Shown piece after piece: positions 1-7,225 of a stretch of 64,000 bases of DNA. The stretch spans positions 1,736,001 to 1,800,000 of the forward strand of contig NZ_CP131131.1 in assembly GCF_033705735.1 (NCBI RefSeq), given 5' to 3'. The stretch is from Shinella zoogloeoides. GTDB lineage: Bacteria; Pseudomonadota; Alphaproteobacteria; Rhizobiales; Rhizobiaceae. The translations under genes and the position numbers were made by a program. The notes under the pieces are model-generated. The model saw nothing but the letters and a program-made list of their open reading frames with translations. It searched no databases and was not told where the DNA came from. Each line of letters begins with the position of its first letter. The first letter of the stretch is position 1.

Positions 1-603
1 CTGACCATGACCTTCCTGGCACTGGAGGTGACGGGCGACTTTCCGATGACCGCGCTGGTGCTGGCCGCGGTCATCACCTCGTCCTTCATCGTGCGCACGC
101 TGTTCGGCTACTCCTTCGCCACCTGGCGATTCCACCTGCGCGGCGAGACCATCCGCAGCGCGCACGATGTCGGCTGGATCCGCAACCTCACGGTCGACAA
201 GCTGATGCGCGCCGACGTGCGCACCGCAGACGCCGCCATGCCGCTCGAGGAGTTCCGCGCGCGCTTCCCCATCGGCTCGACGCAGCGCGTCATCCTCGTC
301 GACGAGGCCGGGAAATATGCAGGGCTGGTGCTTGTGCCGGAAGTCCATGCCGATCTGGTGGAGGCCAAGGATGGCGGCGTGCTGGTGCGGGACGTCGCGC
401 GCCACCGCAGCGACGTGCTCCTTCCCACCATGAACGCCCGGCAGGCCGTCGCTCTCTTCGACCAGACCGAAAGCGAAGCGCTCGCGGTGGTCAGCGACAT
501 GATCGGCCAGCGCGTGATCGGCCTTCTCACGGAAAGCCATACGCTGCGCCGCTACAGCGAGGAACTCGACCGCAACCGCCGCGAAATCTCCGGCGAGCTG
601 TGA
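1..603 (+). CDS. ClC-type chloride channel, C-terminal part with CBS pair (5' end outside window)
   Basis: The reading frame is open from the first base, so the gene begins before the window and only about 200 C-terminal residues are visible. The first ~45 residues are hydrophobic and resemble the last membrane helices of voltage-gated ClC channels/transporters. They are followed by a cytoplasmic region with two CBS-like modules (about residues 60-125 and 130-190; 'VDEAGKYAGLV' and 'QRVIGLLTES' are typical CBS strands). ClC proteins move chloride across the inner membrane, and the CBS pair usually senses nucleotides. The ClC call rests on the combination of helix end plus CBS pair. Another CBS-containing transporter cannot be excluded without the N-terminus. 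Confidence 0.7.
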   Translation: MTMTFLALEVTGDFPMTALVLAAVITSSFIVRTLFGYSFATWRFHLRGETIRSAHDVGWIRNLTVDKLMRADVRTADAAMPLEEFRARFPIGSTQRVILVDEAGKYAGLVLVPEVHADLVEAKDGGVLVRDVARHRSDVLLPTMNARQAVALFDQTESEALAVVSDMIGQRVIGLLTESHTLRRYSEELDRNRREISGEL

Positions 604-624
604 GGGAAGAAAAAACGCCGCAGC

Positions 625-948
625 CTAGCGATCGGCAAGAGCATGCTCGGGCCGCGCCGCGTCCCTTGCTTCCAGCGCCGCCTCGATCTGCCGGATCACC
701 TTGACGGCTTCCAGCAGGATCGCCTGCATCTCGTCGTCGTAAAGATGCAGCGGCACCCTTCCCGCCTGGATGAGATCGACGGCCTCGGCCGATTCCTGGA
801 GGTAGTCGGACTGGCCGAGCGCCTCCCAGCCCTCATGGATCGTGATATAGGCGCGTCCCAGGAGGCGGAGCTTTTCTCCCTCCGAGAGCGTGGGAACTTC
901 GGCCGCAGCGCGGCTCAGTTCGGCAATGACGTCCGGAATGCTTTTCAT
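625..948 (-). CDS. small hypothetical helical protein (107 aa)
   Basis: I do not recognise this protein. It is soluble and predicted mostly helical from its composition, with no signal peptide or membrane segment, and is acidic-to-neutral with several Ala/Glu-rich stretches. A GAGGTG-like ribosome-binding site lies just upstream of the ATG, and codon use matches the neighbours, so it is likely a real gene. It converges on the ClC gene, with only 21 bp between the two stop codons. Its own upstream region (949-1152) is shared with the divergent small gene at 1153. Confidence 0.6.
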   Translation of the reverse strand: MKSIPDVIAELSRAAAEVPTLSEGEKLRLLGRAYITIHEGWEALGQSDYLQESAEAVDLIQAGRVPLHLYDDEMQAILLEAVKVIRQIEAALEARDAARPEHALADR

Positions 949-1152
949 GGGGCACCTCGGATGCGCGAAAATACGCGGCGCAACCGGTTCATCGTTTATA
1001 AAAGTTAGCGCTTATATGAACAAAAACAAGACACCTTTACCCGCTTGCCGCGAATTTTTCATGAAGCCGGGAAAGAGACGCCGGAGCGCCGCAACGTTCG
1101 CGCAAGGACGCTGGCGCATCTTCCGCGGCCAATGAAATGGCAGGAGAAATGC

Positions 1153-1368
1153 GTGTACGAGAAATCGGGCATCTTCACATCCAGCACCGAGCGCGCGGCA
1201 TGGAGCATCGCGGCACGCCATCTTGCCCGCGGGCAGAAGGACCCGGTGCAGATGATCGTCGAAGGCATCGAGGAGGAGCGCCGGCGCTGCATCGAGCTAC
1301 TCTATGCCGCAGCGGGCGAGGATGCAAAAATCCCCTCCTTCCTCGCCGATCCCGACAGCGAATGGTAG
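1153..1368 (+). CDS. small hypothetical protein (GTG start, 71 aa)
   Basis: Unrecognised small soluble protein. I chose the GTG at 1153 because AGGAG sits 6 nt upstream. The in-frame ATG at 1132 has no ribosome-binding site and a longer in-frame start at 1045 would read through an Arg-rich low-quality N-terminus. The C-terminal half contains 'EGIEEERRRCIELLYAAAGE', a charged helix typical of small rhizobial stress-type proteins, but I cannot assign a family. Confidence 0.5.
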   Translation: MYEKSGIFTSSTERAAWSIAARHLARGQKDPVQMIVEGIEEERRRCIELLYAAAGEDAKIPSFLADPDSEW

Positions 1369-1394
1369 CCGCTCCCACTCTCGATTTTTTGAAA

Positions 1395-1431
1395 GGACCG
1401 GCGGTGCCTGCACCTTGAACACCGGCGGTCC
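1395..1431. terminator. imperfect hairpin between two small genes
   Basis: Arms GGACCGGCGGTG and CACCGGCGGTCC pair at 10 of 12 positions around a short loop. It follows the stop codon at 1368 and precedes the start at 1470. No T-run follows, so it may be a terminator or only a GC-rich inverted repeat. Confidence 0.3.
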
Positions 1432-1469
1432 GATGCCCAGATCAGCGGACACGACGACGGGTGGACGTT

Positions 1470-1700
1470 ATGGGTGATATTTATTCAAAAGGCACGTTTG
1501 AACCGGATGAACTGGGTGCATTGCAGCAGATCTTCACCGAAGTGACCTCGCAGCCATGGTTCGACCAGACGGACGAGACCAAGGTGGAATTTGCGAAATA
1601 TCTGTTCGAGACCTTTCCGGCCGTCTCCTTCGACGCGCGCAAGCACCGCTCCATCATCGAGGCGTCCGCGCGAATGTTCTACTCCCGCGAGGCCTCCTGA
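1470..1700 (+). CDS. small hypothetical protein (76 aa)
   Basis: Unrecognised small acidic protein without signal peptide or membrane segment. The ATG at 1470 is preferred over the in-frame GTG at 1461 because a GGGTGG sequence lies 5 nt upstream of it. The protein contains aromatic-rich segments ('SQPWFDQTDE', 'FAKYLFETFP'). It lies in a cluster of four genes of about 110 residues or less (625-1979), none of which shows a clear functional motif apart from the DUF982 protein. Confidence 0.5.
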   Translation: MGDIYSKGTFEPDELGALQQIFTEVTSQPWFDQTDETKVEFAKYLFETFPAVSFDARKHRSIIEASARMFYSREAS

Positions 1701-1718
1701 GACGGCAGCCCTTCCCCC

Positions 1719-1979
1719 CTACTGCAGGTGCATGAGGATATGCGCTTCTTCCGCCGCTTCCACGAAGGCGCGGCGGACGTCTTCGTCCTGCGCCTCCTCT
1801 TCCAGGGCGTCCGCACAGACTTCCAGCGCATGAATGAAGGCGCGGCCATGATCGATGGGCCAGCAGTCCGTCAGGAGGATAGCGGCTTCCCGCGTCGACC
1901 CCACCATGAAGGGCCCACCCAGGGCTTCCAGGTTGATCGCGACGCCGGCCGGCCAGTCTATGAGCAAGGACGTATCCAT
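1719..1979 (-). CDS. DUF982 family protein
   Basis: An 86-residue protein with the features of DUF982, a small family found almost only in Rhizobiales. It has a hydrophobic 'W..GV.INL..LGGP..V.STREAA.LL' N-terminal half and a C-terminal half with 'CADAL' and a terminal 'AF..AAEEAHI' helix. The length is normal for the family. Function is unknown. A strong AGGAGG precedes the ATG. It is convergent with the small gene ending at 1700, and the AzlCD operon follows on the same strand upstream. Confidence 0.75.
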   Translation of the reverse strand: MDTSLLIDWPAGVAINLEALGGPFMVGSTREAAILLTDCWPIDHGRAFIHALEVCADALEEEAQDEDVRRAFVEAAEEAHILMHLQ

Positions 1980-2053
1980 GGTCTTGCCTCCTGCGCTATC
2001 AATGCAGGAATGCTACTTTAGGTTCCAGAAAATTCCGTGCTATCGGACATATG

Positions 2054-2075
2054 GCGGGCCGGGATCGAGGCCCGC
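2054..2075 (-). terminator. hairpin after azlD
   Basis: A 7-bp perfect stem (GCGGGCC/GGCCCGC) lies directly beyond the azlD stop codon on the minus strand. There is no clear T-run, so this is a terminator candidate only. Confidence 0.4.
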
Positions 2076-2390
2076 TCAGGGTATCAGCATCACGCCGAGA
2101 TAGAGGATCACGCCGACGAGCACGGTCGCAAAGAGGCTGCGCGTCAGGAACGCCACCACCGTGCAGCCCACGGCAGCCGCCACGGTCGCGGCTGTTCCGC
2201 CATCCTCGCCGGCATATTTCACCAGTTCCAGCGTCACGATCGCGATCATGATGCTGGAGGGGATGAAGCCGAGCCAGGCCATGGCGAAGGCCGGCAATCT
2301 TGCGCCGGCCAGGAAGACGATGGGCAGGGCGCGGATGCAGATGGTGATCGCCGCGCAGATCGCGACGGTCAGCAGGAAGGAGCCTGTCAT
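2076..2390 (-). CDS. azlD: AzlD family branched-chain amino acid exporter subunit
   Basis: A 104-residue protein made almost wholly of hydrophobic helices (about four), as expected for AzlD, the small partner of AzlC. In characterised systems the pair exports branched-chain amino acids or their analogues through the inner membrane. The ATG overlaps the azlC stop codon by 4 nt (ATGA), so the two are translationally coupled, and both lengths are typical. Confidence 0.88.
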   Translation of the reverse strand: MTGSFLLTVAICAAITICIRALPIVFLAGARLPAFAMAWLGFIPSSIMIAIVTLELVKYAGEDGGTAATVAAAVGCTVVAFLTRSLFATVLVGVILYLGVMLIP

Positions 2391-3136
2391 GACGGCATCC
2401 CCCGGCGTTCCCGGATTTGCAGCGCGGTCGCGCAGATCGTCGCGGCGAGGGCCGTCGCGACCAGGACGGAGACATTGACGTCGAGGACGCGCATCGTCGC
2501 CAGCACGGCGGCGGCCGACGTGACCATCGCCACGATCTCCAGCCGCTTCCGGGCGCTGCCGAAATAGTTGAGCGCCAGCAGCCCGATGAACATGGCCGTC
2601 AGGCTGAAACCGAGGCCATGCGAGATGCCGGCGGGGATGACCGCCGCGAAGAGGGCACCCATGAAATTTGCGACGATCCAGTTTACATAGGCCGCCACGT
2701 TGAGCCCGAGCATCCAGCGATAGGGCAGCGCCCCGCGTCCCGTCGCGAACTGCGTGGCGACGCCGAAGGTCTCGTCGGTCAGCAGAACGCCGCTGATGAA
2801 TTTCTGCATGGTCGAGGCGCCCGAGAAGAAGCGCGCGAGATAGGAACTCATCAGCAGGTAGCGGATATTGACGAGTAGCACCGCCAGCACGACCGCCGAC
2901 GGCCCCGCCCCCGCCGTCCAGAGGGAATAGAAGAGGAACTGCGCGGAGCCCGCATAGAGCAGGGCGGAAAGCAGCAGGATCTCGCTGATGCTGAAACCCG
3001 AGATCGCGCCGATGGCGCCGGAGGCGAAGCCGATGCTCCAATAGCCGAGGATCGTCGGCCCGCAGGCGATGACGCCCTCGATGAATGCGGAGCGCGCACC
3101 GGCTGCCGTGATGTTCTGTTCTGGCATGTCACTCAA
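2387..3136 (-). CDS. azlC: AzlC family amino acid exporter, large subunit
   Basis: A 249-residue integral membrane protein with the AzlC pattern: N-terminal 'F..G.....P...GY..IGFA.G' and the 'AGSAQFLFYSLW' segment followed by 'NIRYLLMSSYLARF', a hallmark of the family. Together with azlD it forms a predicted LIV-E-type exporter of branched-chain amino acids. It is the first gene of a two-gene operon. The 139-bp upstream gap to the secreted hypothetical gene presumably holds its promoter, but no convincing -35/-10 was found. Confidence 0.88.
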   Translation of the reverse strand: MSDMPEQNITAAGARSAFIEGVIACGPTILGYWSIGFASGAIGAISGFSISEILLLSALLYAGSAQFLFYSLWTAGAGPSAVVLAVLLVNIRYLLMSSYLARFFSGASTMQKFISGVLLTDETFGVATQFATGRGALPYRWMLGLNVAAYVNWIVANFMGALFAAVIPAGISHGLGFSLTAMFIGLLALNYFGSARKRLEIVAMVTSAAAVLATMRVLDVNVSVLVATALAATICATALQIRERRGMPS

Positions 3137-3275
3137 GTGTCTGTTCGTTGACCCGCCTGTTGCGGCGGGGCGGGAATTTCGGCCTGCACGACCGGAGCGC
3201 AGATATAGCGATCCGAAGGAAGGGTGTCACGGGCTGACGACCCGTTCCACCAACCGCCGGCTCTTCACATGAAAG

Positions 3276-3752
3276 CTACTCCCGGCATTCCGCCGGCACG
3301 GCCTCGTCGAGGCTGCCCGCGGCGGCCGGCTTCAGGCTGCCCTTCTCGATCTGGAGGGGGCGAAAGGGCGGCTCCTGGATCGCGGGGTTCACCTGTCGCA
3401 CCACGTAGCAACCCGCGAAGACCTCTTCCTTGCCGTCCGCGCGATGGGCGCGGATGGCGAGGGGAACCTGAAAATAGACGCTGCCGGCAGCGCCCTCCTC
3501 GCTGACGGCGCCGAGCGCCACGTCGACGGCCTCGGTGCCGGCATAGCCTTCAGCGAAGGCCGCAAAGTCCGCCGCCGGCTTGCGGTCGCCGAAATAGTCC
3601 CAGGCCCGGGCATATTCCTTCCGGTCGATGGCGTTGTAGAGCGACCTGACGAGCGAGGCCGCATCGGAGCGGTCGTCACGGTAGGCGGGGTCGGCGGCTG
3701 CGGCATGGGCAGCGGCAAGAACGACAGCGGCAACCGAAAGATATCTGATCAT
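3276..3752 (-). CDS. secreted hypothetical protein (158 aa)
   Basis: The start at 3752 has AGGAGG 6 nt upstream and gives a clean Sec signal peptide (basic start, 'VAAVVLAAAHAAAA', cleavage near residue 20). A longer open frame runs upstream but lacks such features. The mature part is about 138 residues and contains 'LYNAIDRKEYARAWDYFG', a helix pattern reminiscent of SnoaL/NTF2-like proteins, and a 'FAGCYVVRQVNPAI' segment. I infer a periplasmic NTF2-like fold. Function is unknown. Confidence 0.6.
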   Translation of the reverse strand: MIRYLSVAAVVLAAAHAAAADPAYRDDRSDAASLVRSLYNAIDRKEYARAWDYFGDRKPAADFAAFAEGYAGTEAVDVALGAVSEEGAAGSVYFQVPLAIRAHRADGKEEVFAGCYVVRQVNPAIQEPPFRPLQIEKGSLKPAAAGSLDEAVPAECRE

Positions 3753-3803
3753 GGCGATCCTCCTCTTTCGCGACCGGGCATGGCGGGCCGGCAAACCGGG
3801 CCT

Positions 3804-3900
3804 GGAGCATGTCCAGCAAAAGCGCAAAGCGGTTTTGCGTTCGCAGATGCGGCAGAACAAAGAGTTAGAGCGTTTTCGCGACTTGGAAAGCGGAAACGCC
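3804..3900. repeat. RIME-like rhizobial intergenic mosaic repeat
   Basis: About 97 bp between two minus-strand genes carry two palindromic units. The first has GCAAAAGCG facing CGGTTTTGC inside imperfect outer arms (GCATGTCC / GCAGATGCG). The second has GCGTTT facing AAACGC around TCGCgacttggaaaGCG. This composition and length match the repeated intergenic elements (RIME type, about 100 bp with two palindromes) known from Rhizobium and Sinorhizobium. I saw only one copy in the window. It abuts the stop codon of the carboxypeptidase gene and could act in its 3' end formation. Confidence 0.6.
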
Positions 3901-4953
3901 CTAAGACGGACGCCGGGCGGGAACCGGCACATCCTTGAGATTGTCGTTGGCCCAGGTCCTGATCGCACGGACCTCGCCGGGGATCTCGTCCTTCAGATAG
4001 CTCGCGTGGCCCGGCAGGCCCATGGGGTAAAGCGCATCCCGACTTGCCTCATAGGCCGCGCTCTTGTCGGTGCACAGGCGGATGCGCATGTCCTCCGGCT
4101 GCAGATCGCCCCGGTTCTTCAGATCCTCAAGACGTCCCGCGCCGCTCGCAAGGCGCCCGTCGAAGGCCTGCGTCAGATATTGCGCCGAACGTTCGTTGCG
4201 CTCGCGCTCGGTCGTCGCCCCCATCATGACGACCATGACGCGCTTTCCGTTGCGCGTGGCGAGCCCGACATAATTCCGGCCGGAGGCACAGAGAAAGCCA
4301 GTCTTCATGCCGATCGTGCCGCTGAAACGTGTCAGCAGCAGGTTGTTCGACTTGATCTCCTTGCCGTCGATCGTCACCGCGGCCGCCTGGAAGAAGCGGC
4401 TATATTCGGGAAAGGCCCGGTCCACTTCCAGCCCCAGCAGCGCGAGGTCGCGCGCGGTCGTATAGTTGGTCTTGTCGAAAAGCCCGTTCGGATTGGAAAA
4501 ATGCGTGCCGGTCATGCCGAGGCGCGCGGCCGCGTCGTTCATGCGCTGGACGAAGGCCTTCTCGTCGGGCACCACCGCTTCGGCAAGCGCCACGGCGACG
4601 TCGTTGGCCGAGGCGGTCAGCATGGCGAAGAGCGCATCTTCCAGCGTCATGGTCCGCCCGAGGGTGAGGCCGGATTCCAGGAACGCCTGCTTCGTCGCAT
4701 TGCGGGTCATGGTGACGGGGGTGGCAAGGTTCACCTCGCCGGCCCGGATGGCCTCGAACACCACGAAGGCGGTCATGAGCTTGGTCGTCGAGGCGGGATA
4801 CCAGGGCGCACCCGCCTCTTCCTGATAGAGCACCTGATGGTTCCCGGCATCCACCACGAGCACGGGCGTGGCATTCGCCGGGGCTGCGAGCAAAAGGGAT
4901 GCGATGAACGCCAGTCGTGTCCATGGCCGTCCGGCCGTCGGGGTCTTGATCAT
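3901..4953 (-). CDS. D-alanyl-D-alanine carboxypeptidase (peptidase S11, DacA/DacF-like)
   Basis: A 350-residue penicillin-binding-protein-type enzyme with an N-terminal signal sequence (cleavage near residue 28). All three active-site motifs of family S11 are present in order: SxxK at Ser55-Lys58 (STTK), SxN at Ser115-Asn117 (SAN), and KTG at Lys217-Gly219. Such enzymes trim the terminal D-Ala from periplasmic peptidoglycan stems. The C-terminal ~100 residues are not the usual PBP5-like beta domain and are charged, ending in 'VPVPARRPS', with no obvious membrane-anchor helix. It is monocistronic by appearance. Confidence 0.88.
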   Translation of the reverse strand: MIKTPTAGRPWTRLAFIASLLLAAPANATPVLVVDAGNHQVLYQEEAGAPWYPASTTKLMTAFVVFEAIRAGEVNLATPVTMTRNATKQAFLESGLTLGRTMTLEDALFAMLTASANDVAVALAEAVVPDEKAFVQRMNDAAARLGMTGTHFSNPNGLFDKTNYTTARDLALLGLEVDRAFPEYSRFFQAAAVTIDGKEIKSNNLLLTRFSGTIGMKTGFLCASGRNYVGLATRNGKRVMVVMMGATTERERNERSAQYLTQAFDGRLASGAGRLEDLKNRGDLQPEDMRIRLCTDKSAAYEASRDALYPMGLPGHASYLKDEIPGEVRAIRTWANDNLKDVPVPARRPS

Positions 4954-5158
4954 GCGCCAGTCTCCGGAGGAAGGCCCCTAATGCCACGAGGCGCGGCCGG
5001 AAGACAAGCATTTAGGTCGGTAAAGATGTCGCGGGTGCCCCGGCGGCTACCCGCTCACGTTCGCCTCCCCATTCTCCACAGCCTTTTCCTCCGGGCGGCA
5101 TGATGCCGCCACGATCCGGGCCCAAGTCGCGGAGTGACATGCATCTGACAGGCCCTTC

Positions 5159-5746
5159 ATGCGCGATTTCGATACCGATCTGTTTCTGCTCCTGAATGCC
5201 GGCACCACGCCGAATACGGTTGTCGCGTGGCTCGCGATCTTCATCGCGAAGTTCGTCATTCTGGTCATTCCGCTTTATCTCGCCTGGCTGTGGATCGCGG
5301 GCGGCCGGCGCAACCGGCTGACGGCCGTCGCCCTCGTTCTCGCCTTCCTGCTGGCGATCGTGCTGAGCTATCTCATCGGGCTCGTCGCCTTCCGGCCGCG
5401 CCCCTTCATGGCCGGCGTCGGGCATGCGCTGGTCGAACATCGGCCGAACGGCTCCTTCCCGAGCAATCACGGCCTTGCCTTCGCGGTCTCCGCGGCGCTG
5501 CTGTTCATGATACGGCGGCGCAGCGCGGCCTGGTGGGCGGTCGGGCTCGGCCTCCTGGTGGCGTGGTCGCGCATCTATATCGGGGTGCACTATCCGCTCG
5601 ACATGCTCGGCGCGGCGATCCTCGCCGTTCCCCTCGCCATGGCCTCGCTCTGGATCATGGACCGGCAAGGCAAGGCGATCCTTTCCGTGCTGGAGCATCT
5701 GCAGGCGCTTGCGCTCCGCCCCCTTGCCAGAAGGATGCGGCCCTGA
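5159..5746 (+). CDS. PAP2-superfamily membrane phosphatase (BcrC/undecaprenyl-diphosphatase-like)
   Basis: A 195-residue protein with about five membrane helices and the PAP2 phosphatase signature in order: 'RPRPF' (about residues 80-84), 'SFPSNHG' (about 99-105) and 'SRIYIGVHYPLD' (about 139-150). It is predicted to hydrolyse a membrane lipid (di)phosphate at the periplasmic face. The short size and motif spacing fit the BcrC branch that recycles undecaprenyl diphosphate for peptidoglycan synthesis, but phosphatidylglycerophosphate or another lipid is possible. The ribosome-binding site before the ATG is weak. Confidence 0.82.
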   Translation: MRDFDTDLFLLLNAGTTPNTVVAWLAIFIAKFVILVIPLYLAWLWIAGGRRNRLTAVALVLAFLLAIVLSYLIGLVAFRPRPFMAGVGHALVEHRPNGSFPSNHGLAFAVSAALLFMIRRRSAAWWAVGLGLLVAWSRIYIGVHYPLDMLGAAILAVPLAMASLWIMDRQGKAILSVLEHLQALALRPLARRMRP

Positions 5747-5832
5747 GGCCGGCACTCTTCGCGGAACAAATCCGCCCTTGTGGAATTTCGCGATAGTCCG
5801 GTTCGCTCGGTCGCCGTGCAAGGGAGGAAAGA

Positions 5833-6207
5833 ATGAAGTGGATTGTCGGTGCTGCTCTCGTCTTCGCCTCGCCAGCCTATGCCCAGAGCCCGGAGCTTCA
5901 GGCGACATGCACCGACATCGCCAAGAACTTCTTCATGACGGACACGCTCAATATCGGCGTGGTGCAGTCCTTCCCTGAACTGAAGCCGCCCGGCGTGCGC
6001 TTCACCTATTCCCAGCGGGCCGACCAGCAGAAATCGGAAATGACCGACGAGTTCGAATGCGAATTCGACAAGGCGGAACACCCCTATACGTTGCGCCGCT
6101 TCTGCGTCTCGCGGACCTGCTACTCCGCTCAAGAGGACGACGGCGACCGCAAGCGGCGCTTCGATGAATTGCAGATCCTCCTGAAACGCGCGCAGAAATC
6201 ACCGTGA
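5833..6207 (+). CDS. secreted hypothetical protein (124 aa)
   Basis: A strong GGGAGG precedes the ATG. A short signal peptide ends at 'SPAYA' near residue 17. The mature protein of about 107 residues has four cysteines ('QATCTD', 'FECEF', 'RFCVSRTC'), suggesting disulfides in the periplasm. I do not recognise a family. It is separated from the next gene by the sRNA candidate at 6294-6408. Confidence 0.6.
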   Translation: MKWIVGAALVFASPAYAQSPELQATCTDIAKNFFMTDTLNIGVVQSFPELKPPGVRFTYSQRADQQKSEMTDEFECEFDKAEHPYTLRRFCVSRTCYSAQEDDGDRKRRFDELQILLKRAQKSP

Positions 6208-6259
6208 ACCCGGCCCGTTGCATTGCGATCCTTGCATAGGTGAAATGCACAACCAATGC

Positions 6260-6288
6260 TTGTCACTTCACCGGAATTCAAACATATT
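6260..6288 (+). promoter_or_regulatory. predicted sigma70 promoter of the sRNA candidate
   Basis: TTGTCA (6260-6265), a 17-bp spacer and CATATT (6283-6288) fit a housekeeping-type alphaproteobacterial promoter. Transcription would begin near 6294-6296, just ahead of the structured RNA. Assignment is by motif and spacing only. Confidence 0.5.
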
Positions 6289-6293
6289 CGGGA

Positions 6294-6408
6294 CGGCTGA
6301 TGCATATGGCGGCCTTTCTCCTCCCAGTACCGCCGCAGCAGCTGTTCCCCTCTGGAGGTTCAGATCTCCACATCTCATGGGCCGCGGTTTCCGACGGCCC
6401 ATTTTTTT
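6294..6408 (+). ncRNA. candidate trans-acting sRNA with anti-Shine-Dalgarno loop (alpha-r/AbcR/NfeR1-like)
   Basis: In a 340-bp stretch without a gene (6208-6547), about 115 nt can fold into three hairpins. The first has stem GGCGG/CCGCC (6308-6312 with 6330-6334) and a 17-nt loop holding CTCCTCCC (6318-6325), complementary to ribosome-binding sites. The second has TGGAG/CTCCA (6353-6357 with 6366-6370). The third is a terminator hairpin (6377-6402) followed by T6. A predicted promoter lies immediately upstream. This layout is that of rhizobial trans-sRNAs that block translation of transporter mRNAs (AbcR and NfeR1 classes). I cannot decide the family from memory of the sequences. Confidence 0.6.
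6377..6408 (+). terminator. strong Rho-independent terminator
   Basis: ATGGGCCG (6377-6384) and CGGCCCAT (6395-6402) form a perfect 8-bp stem with a 10-nt loop, followed by a run of T. It is the 3' end of the sRNA candidate. It is the most canonical intrinsic terminator in the window. Confidence 0.8.
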
Positions 6409-6547
6409 GCGCCGTCGCCCGAACCCACGAGACATATCCTCCGCCTGTCCCATCGATCAGCTGGAACCGCACGCATTTTTCTGAAATATAGCGCGTGCAT
6501 GCCTGCCGCGGCCCCATGGCCGTCGGCGCGGAAGGAAACAAACGATC

Positions 6548-7216
6548 GTGAATGCCATGAAATCCACGCGCCCGCTATGCGCCGCCCTTGCCATCCTGTG
6601 CCAGATGGCGGGACAAGTACCCGCCTACGCCGAGGAGGCGCAGCCGGATGCCGCCGCATTCGAGCTGACGCCCGAGACATTGGCGGCCCTTGCCGAATGC
6701 AGGGCGCCGCGCGAGGCGCTAAGCGAAACCGGAATGGTGCTCTTCATGAGCGGGAGCCTGCCGGCATGGCTGAAGCCGGTCGCCGACAACGGCCATGAGG
6801 GAATGCTGGGTCTGGAAACCTTCGAGCTCGCCGAGCCCGTCGCGGTGTTCGGCAAGCCCGTCACCCGCATCTCTTTCCTGCAGGAATGGGTGGTGATCGA
6901 GGACACCTATGACGCGGCGCGGACGCTGATCGAGGCAAAGGGCATGAAGCGCGCGCCGATAAAAATGACCGAGCAATATTACCGCTTCGCCGACCCCGAA
7001 AGCGGCCCGATGCTCGGCGCCTTCGCCCCGACGGACAACGCGCTCGCCATGATGCTGGGGGCACCCGCGGAAACGGGGACCCCGAAGACGATGTTCGTCG
7101 GCTGCAACTATACGGTCGCCTCGCAGCAGGAATTCCTCGATGCCGCCGGCAAGGCCGACGCGACGGCGACCGGCGCCGGGGCGGACATCATGGAGATGCT
7201 GGAAGGCGAGCCTTGA
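6548..7216 (+). CDS. secreted hypothetical protein (222 aa, GTG start)
   Basis: The GTG at 6548 is favoured over the ATG at 6557 because GAAGGA lies 11 nt upstream of it. An N-terminal signal peptide ends near 'VPAYAEE' (about residue 29). The mature protein is acidic with one predicted globular domain and a conserved-looking 'FVGCNYTV' segment. Family not recognised. It converges on the minus-strand catabolic operon with only 9 bp between stop codons and no visible terminator. Confidence 0.55.
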   Translation: MNAMKSTRPLCAALAILCQMAGQVPAYAEEAQPDAAAFELTPETLAALAECRAPREALSETGMVLFMSGSLPAWLKPVADNGHEGMLGLETFELAEPVAVFGKPVTRISFLQEWVVIEDTYDAARTLIEAKGMKRAPIKMTEQYYRFADPESGPMLGAFAPTDNALAMMLGAPAETGTPKTMFVGCNYTVASQQEFLDAAGKADATATGAGADIMEMLEGEP

Positions 7217-7225
7217 ACGTACAGA

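Noticed and set aside
3751..5103. Plus-strand open frame of 450 codons across the carboxypeptidase gene
   Set aside because: Antisense shadow. The minus-strand frame has STTK, SAN and KTG motifs and a signal peptide.
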